From NCBI GenBank assembly GCA_002989075.1, contig PSQN01000004.1:186001-250000 (forward strand): a stretch of 64,000 nucleotides of DNA. The letters run 5' to 3'. A program made the position numbers and the translations under genes. Below the pieces are notes generated by a model, which ran no database searches, was not told the DNA's origin, and saw only the letters and a program-made list of their open reading frames with translations. Below are positions 1 through 11,723 of this stretch, one piece after another; position 1 is the first letter of the stretch, and each line of letters opens with the position of its first letter. This DNA comes from Arthonia radiata (taxonomy: Eukaryota; Ascomycota; Arthoniomycetes; Arthoniales; Arthoniaceae).

Positions 1-369
1 CTTGGAAACAAGCTTCTGCTCAAACAGGACCATCGTTCCTCCAGCCATCATATCTGCGAGGCGCAGAACCTGCAAATGGCCCGGTGAAGAATGAGACATG
101 GGCGCCAGCAAAGACATTGACGGATGGTACCTCGAAGGGCTCCGGCGAGAAGAGCTCGGAAGTCAATATCGAGTCGAATGAGCCGGAGGTTTCGAAGGCT
201 GGAAGATGAACAAATAGAGCGAGACTGGCGTCCCCAAATCATACACATGCGGCCAATACGACGGCAGCAGCAGCGCGTCCCCCCTACTTCAAGCCCAGAG
301 CCCTCTCACGTGTAGCCTTGCGCCGCTCCTTCAGCCATGAAGTGATCTGATTTCCTAGACGCGCATCGA
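1..369. other. left edge, no gene assigned
   Basis: Short open frames exist on both strands, but none shows a recognisable domain or convincing splice context. It may hold the 3' untranslated region of the minus-strand F-box-like gene to the right, or the end of a gene cut by the window. Confidence 0.3.
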
Positions 370-2377
370 CTACTCTCGCATGGTTGGGGGCACGAGGCGA
401 CATCGAACTTCCACTTCCTGCAAAGCCGGCATTCTCGCCGCAATGAAGACATGTATCTCTTCCATGGACGCGTGCAGTTGTTTTCGATCTCGCGGAAGTT
501 CCAAGCTTCCAAAGCCACGACGACAGCCTAGGATACTGAGGTTGTGAAGGCCCTCAAAACGAACGTGCTCCGGTGTTGATCCTGGATCTGCAAGGTTGAT
601 TGTGGCATAGAATTGCAGTGTTTCAAGCTTGGGACAATGCGTTGCAATTCTCATGATTTGGGTTTGAGTCATTGTTGTTGAGCAGTCCACCGTTAGCGAC
701 TCGAGTTGAGGCCAGCATGCCACGACGGAAAGAAAGAGCTCTGGGTCAATGTACTGGTTGTCACTGCTATCTTGTTAGCATCTGATACCAATAGCCAGGT
801 TCAGACTTACGATCGCATTTCAGATTCGCACTCCAGGACCAGACGCTTCATGCTTGGAGCGCACAAAGACAGCTTGGGCAGCATTAGCTCTGCCATACGA
901 AACTCCATCCAGGGTCCCCGGATCTCCAAGCGTTCCAGATTTGAGCAATGTGGTATGGCCTCATCGAGACTCGAGCCGTCTTGATTGAAAAACCTTCTCC
1001 CTCTTTGGGCCCACGTAACATCTCTGAGATAAGGCATGCTGCTTAAAATCATACCAAAGTGACCGATGTCTGACGTTTCGTATCGTAGCTCCTTCATGTG
1101 CATGGAGAGTGGAGGCAACTCGGCGTCGAGGTGCTGCTGGTTCGAGAAGGTTAGCACGAAACGTGGTCTTGCGCCGGCTGACTCTGCACCTTTAATGTTC
1201 CTAGTCTGAGTGAAAGTATTGCGTAGATGGGTAGCTTAGGCAGGCCAACCGAGACTGCGGTGAACTTTCAGAGGGGTCCGACGTACCAAGAGTGTCACAT
1301 AGTGCGTGTCCAGCTGAACACAGTACATCTCGAGCGCTTCAAGAGGCTGCGACCAGATCAACGCCGTAAGTTCGCTCCCGAGATGCAAGACCCCCCCCTC
1401 GGGTTCTACGCACCAACAAAGCCGCCTTGATAAGACGTCAGCACGGCCTCTTTTGAAGTTCCGGTTCAAATAAAGTGTCCTGGGGCGACGCCAGGGTGCT
1501 AGTTGCCTGAGGATACTTCCGAAGCTGCATCATAGAATGTGTGGATGCTCTTCGGCTTGCATAGGGGATGAATCCCAGCACAGCTTCTCCCGAAGTTCGT
1601 CCGGGTCTCGAACAAAGCGCTTTGGGGCAGCGCCGGCGCCCTGGCTGTCAGGCTGCGGTGTTTAGGCAGCAGAAGAAAAAGCGTGGCCACTCTGAGACTT
1701 ACCGGAGACTTTTAGCGTGTTGTAATAGATAACACCAGTCTGAAGAGGTAAACTCTTCCTTGTAGACGTGTGTGACACCCAAGGACACGAGAGCTGGGCA
1801 AGTATGCTGCTCAAATGTCAGTCACGTTTACCGTAGTGCACACTCAGGTAGTGCGACTTCTTCATACAGGTAGCGACCGCAAGAGTGGACCCAATCTCTT
1901 TGCTTCCACATAAACTTCCCTGGTTGTTGCGTGTAGAAGGAGGTCGTGGCAGGCCTGCGGTAGCTCCATATCGTGGAAATACAATACGACACTTTGCAAA
2001 TTCGTGGCATATAGGTCTAGACATTCCCCGAGCTCTTCCCATGGCTGTGGCGTGTTCCAATCAAGTTTAAATGGCGTATCGTTGAGGACCACGAATCGGA
2101 CATGCTGGGCGTAGACTTTGAAGCGATGAGGGCTTTGCGCAAGACGTAAGAGTCCGAGGGTCATCCGGTTGTTCGTGGAGATTCTTTCAGAAGTTTCCTT
2201 GTCGTATCCTGTAGGTTCGAATCTTGCGAAGAATGGATTGTCATGCCCCTTCCACAAGACGCGTATGACGCTGGCGAACCATGCCCGGTTGACACGAGCA
2301 CAAGGTGCAAGCGTACGGCGGTCATCAATACTTGAGATCACCAATGCTCTGATGTCTCCAATCTCGAGGGCGGCCAT
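370..2377 (-). CDS. F-box/LRR-like protein, multi-exon
   Basis: Three coherent minus-strand blocks read as one gene. 2377-1862 starts MAALEIGDIRALVISSID and then gives an F-box-like helical stretch (DDRRTLAPCARVNRAWF). 1157-807 and about 750-370 carry leucine-rich repeats of the LxxLxL kind (CSNLERLEIRGPW, WPQLESLTVDCS, CPKLETLQFYA, GLHNLSILGCR). Exon 1 probably ends at CTACCT|GTATGAAG near 1871. The final coding block opens after CAG near 752 and ends with a stop at 370. The middle exons (about 1800-1160) were not resolved; several frames there are open and LRR-like (ALIWSQPLEALEMY near 1330). Proteins of this type are usually substrate adaptors of SCF ubiquitin ligases, but the F-box is weak, so the role is inferred. 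It could instead be an F-box-like orphan with no SKP1 partner. Confidence 0.5.
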
Positions 2378-2746
2378 TGTGATCTATTGCCGTGAGTAGT
2401 CGTGCGAAGATATTCACTGAAACAGAATGAGTGGAAAGTAGTTACTGGTGTGCGACGCGTCGGTGAAACATCTCAATATGATGACTCTCATCACTGTCGA
2501 AGTTTTAGGCAATCATCATAAAATCGAAAGATTAGGGTTAGGGGATCAATTTTGAGGGAATTACCGAGGATGGCGACGGCTACAGATGAGAGAGAAGAAA
2601 GTGAGGAAGACGATGCATTTTCACCGGTGCGCACCACTTGGTTTGTCCTTCAAATGAGCTGAACCGCGCCCAGCCAGCCCCGCGGCTCTATCTAAGTGCC
2701 TGAAGCTATCTCTACACGTTGCAGCCTCCCCAAGCAAAGACTCTCC
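2378..2746. other. intergenic between two minus-strand genes
   Basis: No coding signal was recognised. It should contain the promoter of the F-box-like gene. A two-copy TTAGGG-like motif near 2533 is too short to be a telomeric tract. Confidence 0.4.
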
Positions 2747-3538
2747 TTAGATGAAGGCGACATTGCCAAAGAACGGTGTCTCGTGAAAGCTTGGCGCATC
2801 AGTCGGCGGGTTCCAGGCACCCAGGAGTTGATCCGGGAAGGTGTCTGGAGCAACGACGGTGCGGAAGAAGTTCATTCGCCTAATTTGCAGGTCAGCCAGT
2901 GCGCTCAACACTCATGTATCCAGAGGCTCCGCTATGGGTAGCAAATTTCACTTGAAACCTGTTCCGTCTAGAAAAAGAAAGTTAACAACTGACCACTGCG
3001 TTCCTTGGCCTTGACCCTGATCGACATTGAAGAGACCAAGCGGGATCCGAGCATGAGATACCCACGTATTGCCAATTCTATCCAAGGTGGTCGTTGCGTT
3101 CAGACCGAAATCCAAAGGATCCGGGAAAAGCGCTCCACCGAAGTAGGCACCCAGCGCGCGGACTTTGGATGGATTGTAGATGAGGCCGTTGAAGGTGACG
3201 TTGTTGGGGCTGACTTCGAACTCGATATACGTCTGAGGGTTTTGAGTGCCCTGATAGATGAAGGCCTCCATGACTTCGTACTCGTAGATAGCGTCGTTGG
3301 TCACCTGACTCTCGTTGTAGAAGAAGTTGGTCTCGTCGAAGGCGGTGAAGTCGATGCGGATAGCAAGGTCATCGTAGCAAAGGTCGACCTGAGTGAGCGG
3401 GAAGTCGGCCAGGTCGGGGACTGACTTGCTGTACTGGATGGTTCCTTTGGCTGGACAAGCAGGAACGCTCAGGGAGGGGACTGCAGCGAAGGCTGGGAAT
3501 GCAGCAGCTGCCACAACGAGCATAGACTTGAGGAGCAT
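2747..3538 (-). CDS. secreted CBM9-like carbohydrate-binding protein
   Basis: Two exons, 3538-2994 and 2879-2747, give about 225 aa. The start is followed by a clear signal peptide (MLLKSMLVVAAAAFPAFA), so the product is probably secreted. The body is beta-rich with NxS/T sites (NES, NNVT, NATT). Across the splice the sequence becomes TQWRMNFFRTV, followed by LGAWNPP and SFHETPFFGNVAF; this matches the WRxNFxR...W.P...FH....FG.v.F signature of CBM9-like (DOMON/CBM9) modules. The donor at 2993 (GTCAGT) was preferred to a later one because it restores this motif; the alternative donor at 2951 would add about 14 residues. No catalytic domain is present, so the role is probably sugar or cell-wall binding. 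The family call is good; the ligand is unknown. Confidence 0.7.
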
Positions 3539-3991
3539 TTTGAGATCTTTACCTGCGATATAGCGTGGGAGATTGGCTTAGAGGTTTGCGAAGACGTGCA
3601 AAAGGGTAAGTCGGGGAAGTTTACTGCTCTATATAAAGATGCCATCACTTCATCACCTGGGGCTGGCGTCGTTTGTCATCACCACTCGCGACGCTTGTGC
3701 GCCATTGGGGACCTATTAGCGATTGAGTGCTGGTATATTGAGTCAGAACTACACTTGTTGCAGCCCCCAGCTCGCAATTCCTTGCGTAGCAATGAGCCAC
3801 TTGGTGACATTGGATGTCTCAAAGACTCGGAGTGCAACTTCCGAGCATGCCAAGACTTTTGGCCTGAATCTGAGGGCGTCCACGCACAATCGCAAACATT
3901 TTCACGCTGGCCTTTTCATCAAATACGATAGCGATCACACCACATCACACTCCTCCTCGCACACCCACACATCACCAGAAAATCATCCAAG
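3539..3991. other. divergent intergenic / promoter region
   Basis: Lies between the minus-strand CBM9-like gene and the plus-strand eS19 gene, so it holds both promoters. A CT/CA-rich tract just before 3992 is typical of fungal ribosomal-protein leaders. Confidence 0.4.
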
Positions 3992-4647
3992 ATGCCTGGT
4001 GTCAACGTGCGAGATGTCGAGGTCTGCTCTCCGCTCCTTTTGGTAGTCTGCGCGACACTGACAAGATAAACAGGCCGGCAAATTCATCGACGCCTACGCC
4101 GCCTTCTTGAAGCGTCAAGGCAAACTGCCCATCCCAGGTCCGACCTCCCCGTAGTTGCAAGAAGAGATGAAATACCCACCTGAATCCCGTGACTGGGGGA
4201 TATCAGCGACCATGAGCTGACGCGCCATATCTACAGGTTGGGTTGATACCGTGAAGACCGGACCCATGAAAGAACTTCCACCTCAATCGATGGACTGGTA
4301 CGTCGACTCTGCACTTAACCGAAATGACCCCCGGGTCTAATAGAAGACGCTACAGGTACTATATTCGCGCCGCCGCCGTTGCGCGCCACGTCTACCTCCG
4401 CAAGACTGTCGGTGTAGGCCGGCTACGCAAAGTTCACGGCGCACAGAAGAACCGCGGCTCGCGTCCCTCACATCACGTCGATGCGTCTGGCAGCGTTGAC
4501 CGAAAGGTCATGCAGAGTCTGGAGAAGATTGGCGTCCTGGAGCAGGATGAGGAGAAGGGTGGACGAAGGATCACACAGGCCGGGCAGCGTGATCTGGATC
4601 GTATTGCAATGACCACGCTGGAGCAGGAAGAAGAGGAAGAGGAGTAA
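3992..4647 (+). CDS. RPS19: 40S ribosomal protein S19 (eS19)
   Basis: Four exons, 3992-4021, 4074-4137, 4237-4297 and 4356-4647, encode about 148 aa, the normal eS19 length. The start MPGVNVRDVEAGKFIDAYAA, the segment GWVDTVKTGPMKELPP and the core YYIRAAAVARHVYLRK are hallmarks of the family, as is the C-terminal GGRRITQAGQRDLDRIA. A short acidic tail (EEEEEE) is typical of filamentous ascomycetes. The protein is part of the small ribosomal subunit head and is needed for 18S rRNA maturation in yeast and animals. The first two exons are very short, as is common in fungal ribosomal-protein genes. Confidence 0.95.
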
Positions 4648-5245
4648 GCGCGCATGTGTTGTTGAGCGAGGGACGTGGTGGTGTATGAAGACTATGAAGA
4701 CTGGGTAGATGCCCTGGCATGAAGCATCGATGATCAGCGATCGACGCCGCTTGTCAAATGCTATGCAAACACCATAATAGTATCAATCGCACTGTGAGTG
4801 CTGACTTCGCCAATTGGCACTCTCCCACTTCGAAACCTTCATTTGCGTAAGGAGCCTTCCGGCGTCTCCTCGATCGCGGGCTTTTGGTCTCGCATCAAAG
4901 CCTGAGGTAAGTCATATCTTCGCACTCGTCTCTGTGTTGGCCCACCCGGAGTGGCTGGCACACCATGTTTTGCATTCTACGCAATGGCTGTCGCGCCAGC
5001 GACCTTAGTTCACAATGTGGTATCAAAGGCTTCTGGAGATTAGCAAGTGAACAAATAGCACATTCTGCTGTTACTCACCAGTCATATTCGTCGGAGCGTA
5101 GCCCTTGCGGGCCACAAAGGTCTGCGGTATCTTTCGCTACGTGCCTTTGGCTTCATCCCTCTTTCCAGGGCCTTTGGAGGCGACCTGACGTCCCAGGACG
5201 GCCTTCGCATGGTCCTCGTGCTTATTTCCTTATCCGCCCTCATTT
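4648..5245. other. convergent intergenic, no gene seen
   Basis: Lies between the 3' ends of the eS19 and RBM8A genes. Short plus-strand frames here (4814-5390) are low-complexity and partly antisense to RBM8A. No gene is supported. Confidence 0.4.
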
Positions 5246-5839
5246 TCAGTCTTCGCCATCCTCAATCTTCTCATTACCCGGACTTCGACTTCTCCCTCGT
5301 CGATCTCTTCCAGCACCACCCTTGCCCTTGTGCTTTCCGCGCCCCTTCTCATCCGGTCTCACGAATGCGAAATCCACATTGATTGTTTGATCCAGCAGTT
5401 TTGTGTCATTCGCGCCGTCAATGGCGGCGCGCGCCTCGCTCAGCGTGGGGTATTCAATCAAGACATAGCCCTGAAAGCGTCAGTTATCAACGCATACTGC
5501 CAAATTCGCTACCGTCCCCATGTTCCCGCGAAGTTTCGATTCGTTCCTGAGAACCTTGTAGAGCATAAGACCTACCTTGACATAACCACTCCGCCGATCC
5601 AAGTTGAGATGCACGTTCTTGATTGTGCCAAATTCATTGAACAGATCCGTCAAGTCCTCTTCTGTCGCCTCTTCGTGCACGTTCGTGACAATGAGGATCC
5701 ACCCCTCGATTGAGCGGACGCCGGTTGCGCCAGCGAGCGTGTGCGCTTCGGAGTCGGTGGGCTTTGAGGTCACGGGAGGTGAGGTGGGTGTGAGATCGTC
5801 GGTGGGTGGCTGGTCAATCTCCATTGCTTCGTCCGCCAT
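5246..5839 (-). CDS. RBM8A: RNA-binding protein RBM8A/Y14 (exon junction complex)
   Basis: Two exons, 5839-5576 and 5470-5246, give about 162 aa. An acidic Thr/Pro-rich N-terminus is followed by one RRM. RNP2-like [13 protein letters not shown] and RNP1-like [14 protein letters not shown] are visible, the latter rebuilt exactly across the 105-nt intron. Then come [14 protein letters not shown] and an RG/RS-rich tail ([11 protein letters not shown]). Length, the [19 protein letters not shown] start of the RRM and the RS tail match Y14. In animals and many filamentous fungi Y14 pairs with Mago in the exon junction complex on spliced mRNA, acting in the nucleus and on exported mRNPs. Confidence 0.9.
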
Positions 5840-6134
5840 GTTTGCGGTTGAGTAGGAACAAAGATTGGGAAATGCTTGCGATTGATGTCGGATCTTTGCG
5901 GACGCTGCAGATGATACTCAATTAGCAAACCTCGCGCCTGAAAAGTAAGGCGTTAAGTATACGATTCATGTCGTCCAAACGTTGAGGTTCGTCCACACTT
6001 GCAGACGTGCAACGACCAGCACAGCGAGAATGACACAGTGTGTAATTCTCTTGAGTTCATGATCATCCAAAAATTACAAGTGCAAAATGTATCGACGACA
6101 ACGAGACTCCAATGCCGAGCATCGAATCCACAGA
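5840..6134. other. intergenic between RBM8A and KARI-like genes
   Basis: No coding signal is supported. It presumably carries the RBM8A promoter and the 3' end of the KARI-like transcript. Confidence 0.35.
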
Positions 6135-7278
6135 TCACTCGACCGATAATCCCAACCGTTGGCGGACCCTCCGCTCTCCTTGCGCAAGCTCACTTTGATT
6201 TGCTTTCTCGTATAGCTCTGCCAGCTTAGCATCAACTCCTCCAGTCGCTGCGCTCTCGAGCGCGGAGAACTCTTTGGCGAAACTTCCGCCGAGTATGCGT
6301 TCCTCGGAGACGCGCTTGAACTCCTTGACCATCAACGTCGTGTCAACTTCCATGCTTCCCTTGAGCTGACCGTACTGACTGCAACACAATTAGCGAAAGA
6401 GTAAACACGCGGCTTTGTCAAGACCGCATACCTGACAGAGCTGTGTAGAGCCAGCTGCTTGACGAATCCGTCGTCCGCCATCTTCTCGAATATCTCAGCA
6501 GGCTCTTTGCTCATGAACATCTCATGGCACAGAGCCTCGTCAGAACATCCAAGACGCTTCAGAGTTTTGTATCCTTCTTGAAATGTGGCAATGATCATTG
6601 GGAACAAAGCCTGTTCGGCGAAGAGATCCATCAATGTTTCCTCCCGGCAGCTACTCTCAATGACACCACCCTTCGTGGCACCAATACCCAAGCATAGCGA
6701 AAGAGCCAATGGCCAAGCGTTGCCGGTGCCATCTTGCTCCACTGACACGAAGCAGGGGAAGCCCTCTTGGGAAACAAACCGAGACCTTACGGACGCTCCA
6801 ATCATCCGTGGAGCTACCATGACCACGTCGTTGCTAGAACCAAGAGTGAGGTATTTGTAAAACACGTTGTAGCCAGAAGCAATGACAACACACGCGCTTG
6901 GCTTTAGTGCGGGAGCTATGCGGTCATTGAAGAGTTCCGGTTGCACCTGAGCACAATCAGCATGAGCAAGAGTGGAGAAACGCGCAGCGAGTAACACACC
7001 TGATCAGGCACAAGCAGGAAGAGCACATCAGCTTCAGCAGCTGCACCCGCCCAATCGGTTGTATGACCAAACCCATCTCCGTCCGCGGTCTTTGCGTAGT
7101 CGTCGTTTCGGTTCGCGACGACGATCTTGGGCGGCTCAAATACGGTAGACGCGTTCAAGGTATCACGCAGGTTTGATGCTTGTGCTCTGCCCTGGTTGCC
7201 ATACCCAATGAAGACGATAGTCTTGCCCGCTAACGCCTCCAAAGAGCAGTCGTGGTCATAGAACATACGAGTCGACAT
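6135..7278 (-). CDS. ketol-acid reductoisomerase-like protein
   Basis: Three exons, 7278-7000, 6946-6432 and 6378-6135, give about 345 aa. The N-terminal Rossmann part has the KARI NADP(H) motif (VFIGYGNQGRAQASNLRD). The C-terminal knotted domain keeps VMVAPRMIGASVR, ATKGGVIESS, REETLMDLFAEQAL and the HSSVSQYGQLKG stretch corresponding to KARI SxxxxYG. KARI is the second enzyme of valine/isoleucine synthesis. This copy is clearly diverged from mitochondrial Ilv5: it is shorter, and the region after the FxEQ helix is altered. I chose MSTRMFYDHD as start. An in-frame upstream ATG at 7356 would add a basic 26-residue leader that could target mitochondria, so location is open. It could be a paralogue with a different substrate rather than the housekeeping enzyme. 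Confidence 0.8.
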
Positions 7279-8106
7279 CGTCAGACGAGCTTGTTTGCGA
7301 GAGCGAACGTATTGTTGATTGATGTGTCTAGTTGGAAGGTCTCGTGAGAACGTCAAGCCTTGATAACCTGGAGGTTTAAAATCTCCACCACAGCCCGTCC
7401 AGGGCTCTTATATACCCTTGTCATGAGGCACGTCCTGGTCTCTTCTCGGCGCCGTCTAGGAGTCGTATCGCAAAAGGATTCCTTTTCGGCGCATCATTGC
7501 AGCGGCAGCTTGAGCTTGTGAGTGATCCGAGACGTCGCAAACCTGGCGCCTCGGCCCGCATCTGTCCAGAGAACCAAGCGCTCGGTCTATCTATCCGCCT
7601 TGTGGAGGTGCAAAGATATTGTTGAGCGTCGAGTAAACTGCAACACATGCTATAGAAGGTTGCACACATCAAGTATGCATGACCTGAGGCTCTTGCAGGT
7701 GCCCTATTAGGAGACGGTCCTGACGATCAGCGATCTGACCGCGCCAAGCTCAATGCAGCATAGATCTTACTAAGAGCTCTATCTTCTATCGCCTCAGTCT
7801 CAGAAACTGCCTAGCAGAAGCCTTTGTCTGTCGGTCGTAAGAGACCTGTTGACACGCGGCACACTGAAAGCGCATAGTCTCATCGCTCCTGCCTCGAACA
7901 TGCTTTGCGAGCACCATAGAAGCTTTCCCTCAGCCTCACTTTCCATCTCTACTTGCTTGCATGAGCATGCCAGGTGAAGCGCGGACAGCGAATGCTTGAG
8001 CAATGACGAAGTAGAGTTGCCGGTCAGGTACAAAAACTCGAGGACACTAGGTAGACGACAGCAGTCTCGACTCGTCCTGCACCTACTCATACCATACGAC
8101 GTGATC
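7279..8106. other. divergent intergenic
   Basis: Separates the minus-strand KARI-like gene from the plus-strand asparagine synthetase and so holds both promoters. The small frames on both strands have no family resemblance. Confidence 0.4.
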
Positions 8107-10404
8107 ATGTGCGGTATCAGCTGCATTCTCGCCCTTCATGGTGCTTCGCTTCAAACAAAGCAGTCCAAGGAGAGCCAGCTGCCCAGCAATGTGGAGCAAG
8201 ATCTCGACAAGAGTCTTGATTTGATCGCCCACCGAGGTCCAGACTCTAGAGGCCAATGGATTAGCCCTGACAGTCGCGTCGGTATTACTGAGACTCGAAA
8301 ATAGGGTACTTGAACTCACGAGCTGATGTTGCTACAGCACTCGGTCACGTTCGGCTAGCTATCAACGATCTCTCACCTGATGGAGCACAACCGTTCCACG
8401 ACGCTGACGACACCGTCCACGCCGTTGTCAACGGCGAACTTTATGACCATGAGCGTATCCGCGAAGAGCTCATCAGGACCACCGACTACAAGTTCAAAGG
8501 ACGGAGCGATTGCGAGATCGTAGTGGCGCTGTACAAGCTCTACGGGCTTTCGTTCTTGTCACAGCTGAGAGGCGAGTTTGCTCTTTGCTTGTATGACTCG
8601 AAGACCCAGTTTTTCGTTGCAGCTCGAGATCGATATGGTATCAAGCCTCTCTTCTACACCTTCATCGAGGGTCGTCTGCTGGTAGCTGCGGAAGCCAAAG
8701 CGTTCTTGGCGCTAGGTTGGAAGCCAGAGTGGGACGTGAAGAGTCTGCTCGATGGCGGATGGAACCATGATCAACGAACGCTGTTTCAGGGCGTACACAA
8801 AGTAAGCTTTACAGAGAATAACGGCAAAGAGGTTGCGCTGATCCGAAACAGCTTCGCCCAGGTCACTACATGACGTGCAATTCCTTCGAGCACATCGAGA
8901 GCTGTCAGTACTGGGACATCGAATACCCTGACAAGGTATGATTGGCATCAGTTACAATTACTGCGGGTCGTTGCTGACTCTCATAGCGTCGCGTTGAGAC
9001 ACGAACAGAAGCAGAGATGATCGCGGGCGTCCGAGAACACATGCTTGATGCCATTCGAGTCCGCTTACGTGCTGATGTGCCCGTGGGCGTGTACCTCAGC
9101 GGTGGCATTGATTCTTCAGTCATTGCTGGAATGGTCACCCACTTGGTCAATGAGCAAGGTGAGCGTATGGGGAGTGGAGCTGCAAGTGATCGCGTGCAGT
9201 GCTTCAGCATAGCTTTCGACGAGGAGAGTGGCTTTGACGAGTCTAGTGCGTACATACTCCTGCTGCACATGTAGATCCACGACGCTGATCAAATATAGGC
9301 ATAGCCGAACGCACGGCCAAGTTTCTGGACGTCAACTACTGCAAGAAGCACATGAACGAAGAAGAGCTGGCCAAACGCTTCGAAGACGCTGTTTGGCACA
9401 GCGAACATCATAACCCGGATCTAAACTTTGTTGGCAAGTTTGCACTTTCCGAAGAGCCTCGAGCGCAAGGTTGGAAGGTCGTGCTTACTGGCGAGGGCGC
9501 TGACGAGAATTTTGGTGGCTACCCGATGTACCTACCTGACTTCCTGCGAGAGCCTGACTATTCATGGCCACAGACGACGCTGTCCGACGAGAAACGACGT
9601 GACGCATGCAAAGCCAAGGACGAGGAAGCTGCGAAATTCTACAACTCGATTGGTGCTGATGGCGACAATCGTGGCGAATGTGTGGCATCGAGGCAGCTGA
9701 ACGGCATCACGACGTGTGCTTCAATGGCCGCTTTCTCGTTCACAATGTGGGCTCCATGGACGAAGTGTTTTGGCGACCACGACCCTCGCCTCACTGTCGC
9801 TCACAACGCCAATGGTCGCGTTCGCGATGCTATCTCCAAGCGGTGGCACCCACTGCATTCTGCACAATACATGTGGACAAAGGGGCACCTCGCGAATCAG
9901 TTCTTGTCTTGCCTGGGCGATCGCACAGAGATGGCACACTCTCTCGAGGCTCGCACGCCCTTCCTCGATCACCATCTCACCGAGTATGTCAACCAGCTAC
10001 CGCCCAGTGTCAAAATTCGCTACGACCCTAAGGATGGCAGCTTTGTTGAGAAGTGGATCCTACGCGAGGCCAGCAAGCCGTTCATCACCAAAGAGCTCTA
10101 TGAGCGGAAGAAGCATGCTTACTCTGCGCCCACGAGCTGGCCTGTAGGTGGGCCGCTGCACAAGACATTGGCGAACCTGATGACGAAGAAGAATGTCGAG
10201 CAGCTCGGCTTTGTAGACTGGGAACAAGCGAAACAATTGGTGACCCAAGCGTTCAACGGTGGAGATGCGAAAGCCATGCGCTTCATGTTGATCGTAGCTG
10301 AGTGGGTTGTCATTGCTCAGCGCTTCGGCGTGAAGAAGGCGGAGCCCCCAGAGGCTCCTACGACAGGAGGTAAGTCTGGAGTACTGGGGCAGTTCTGGTC
10401 ATGA
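8107..10404 (+). CDS. asparagine synthetase (glutamine-hydrolysing), AsnB type
   Basis: Five exons, 8107-8281, 8338-8801, 8852-8935, 8987-9245 and 9299-10404, give about 695 aa. The protein starts MCGISC, placing the class II amidotransferase nucleophile at Cys2. IAHRGPDSRG, VVNGELYDHERIREEL and RDRYGIKPLFY complete the glutaminase domain. The synthetase domain has the PP-loop VYLSGGIDSSVIAGM and LTGEGADENFGGYPMY. It is longer than Asn1 (about 570 aa) and resembles the AsnB-like group of filamentous fungi. The reaction is ATP-dependent amidation of aspartate (or a related acid) using glutamine nitrogen. The ATG at 8107 is fixed by the required Cys2. Whether it is the main cellular asparagine synthetase or a specialised paralogue cannot be told here. 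Confidence 0.92.
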
Positions 10405-10805
10405 GCGACTTCGACGGAATTCGACCCAAATCCCGCGTTGCGAGAGATGGTAAGAGGTCATTCCGGCATCATAGAGCATCGAATCCACAGCTGCATACAC
10501 TCCGACTTCAAGGTGGTCGCTGTCCACAAACAACGTACCCACACACCAGCACACATGGGCTCTGCGCCCCGGGAAATTAAATCGCTCATCAAGACGTGCA
10601 GTCGCAACACACGGCTATCAGTCGTTTTTTTTTGAGCGCGCTCTGCTGTCGTAAAGCCTGGCTACACTCCGGCATACCACCTCCATCCCTCTCTTTTGAC
10701 TTAAGAGTATGCAGCCGCTCTGCCGTACTGTACAAACTTGTTCCAGAGTCCATCGCTATGCTGGAAATGCTGGAAACGCTAGACTATTACCCATCGTAAT
10801 CGAGG
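10405..10805. other. convergent intergenic
   Basis: Lies between the 3' ends of the asparagine synthetase and the CMD-family gene. No gene or RNA is supported. Confidence 0.4.
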
Positions 10806-11364
10806 TCACTCCCATTCGGGACCCTCGCCGGCCTCTTTTATCTCATTAATCACCCTCTCCGCAACCTTGAATCCTTCAATACCAGCAGGCATACCGCAGT
10901 AAATACTCGCTTGTAGTATCGTTTCCCTGATCTCGACTTCGGTCGCCTGCCTCACGTCAGCTCGCACTCACATCCCTTTCATGTCATCATTCCCTTCTAT
11001 CGCACCACCTCTCCCCTGCCCTGATCCCCTTTCCCTTCTCACATCAAGAAACCAAACTCACCCCATTCCTCACAGCCCCCCTCACATGCACGCCCAGCTC
11101 TGTGCCGCGGTTCATCGCACACAGCATCGCCAGATTCAGCAGACTTCTTGTCTTCTTTTCCAAACCAGGCCGCGACCAAACTGAGCCCCAGCAGGATTCG
11201 GTGACCAAATCTTGCATCGGCTGAGAGAAAGGTGTGGCTTTTTGGAGGGCCGCGTCGACATAGGTGTCGCCCGCGACGGCATAACGCTGTTGAAGGCCGG
11301 CTGCGAAGAGCGTTTTGTGCGCTGCGTCGATGTCGGCGGTGGAGGGGGCGGGGGGTGGTGGCAT
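10806..11364 (-). CDS. carboxymuconolactone decarboxylase (CMD) family protein
   Basis: Two exons, 11364-11062 and 10946-10806, give about 147 aa. The fold signature is clear: ARxx-like SLLNLAMLCAMNRG, then TELGVHVRGAVRNG, then across the splice ATEVEIRETILQASIYCGMPA and AERVINEI. The family includes gamma-carboxymuconolactone decarboxylases and AhpD-like peroxidase partners. Fungal single-domain members are mostly uncharacterised. The AhpD CxxC pair is absent (only isolated Cys), so a redox AhpD role is unlikely. An aromatic-catabolism role is possible but not supported by the neighbours. Confidence 0.8.
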
Positions 11365-11511
11365 TTTCGTGTTTGAGGACGGGGTTGCAGAGGGTTATAA
11401 GCTGAGAGAGAGCGTATGTAGGGCAGACAGATGTTACGCCGATGTGAGGTCAGCGACAGTGTATTGAGCCTCCTCGTCGTCGCTGTCGAACTTCCAAAGT
11501 CATTGGTATCG

Positions 11512-11545
<34 letters not shown>

Positions 11546-11723
11546 ACCCAAATCACTTCGGTCTCGTCATCGCCCGGCTGCCGATTGCCCCACTAACGGC
11601 CGGCTGCCGCGGTTTTTGTCTGGCAATATAGATATCATATCAAAATCGTATGGCCCGACCATTGCACAGGCGGTATGTCAAATCCGCGCAAGTACTTGCG
11701 AAAGAATTGTGCTGATTGATGTA
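11365..11723. other. intergenic with long C homopolymer
   Basis: Promoter side of the CMD-family gene. It contains a 34-base run of C (listed separately) and no supported gene. Confidence 0.4.
11512..11545. repeat. poly(C) tract, 34 nt
   Basis: An uninterrupted run of 34 C follows GTATCG and precedes ACCCAAATC. Such G/C homopolymers are unstable and hard to sequence, so the true length is uncertain. It sits about 150 bp upstream of the CMD-family start and 180 bp before the tRNA. Confidence 0.95.

Noticed and set aside
2534-2550. TTAGGGTTAGGGG, telomere-like
   Set aside because: Only two units, within an ordinary intergenic region; far too short for a telomeric or interstitial telomeric tract.
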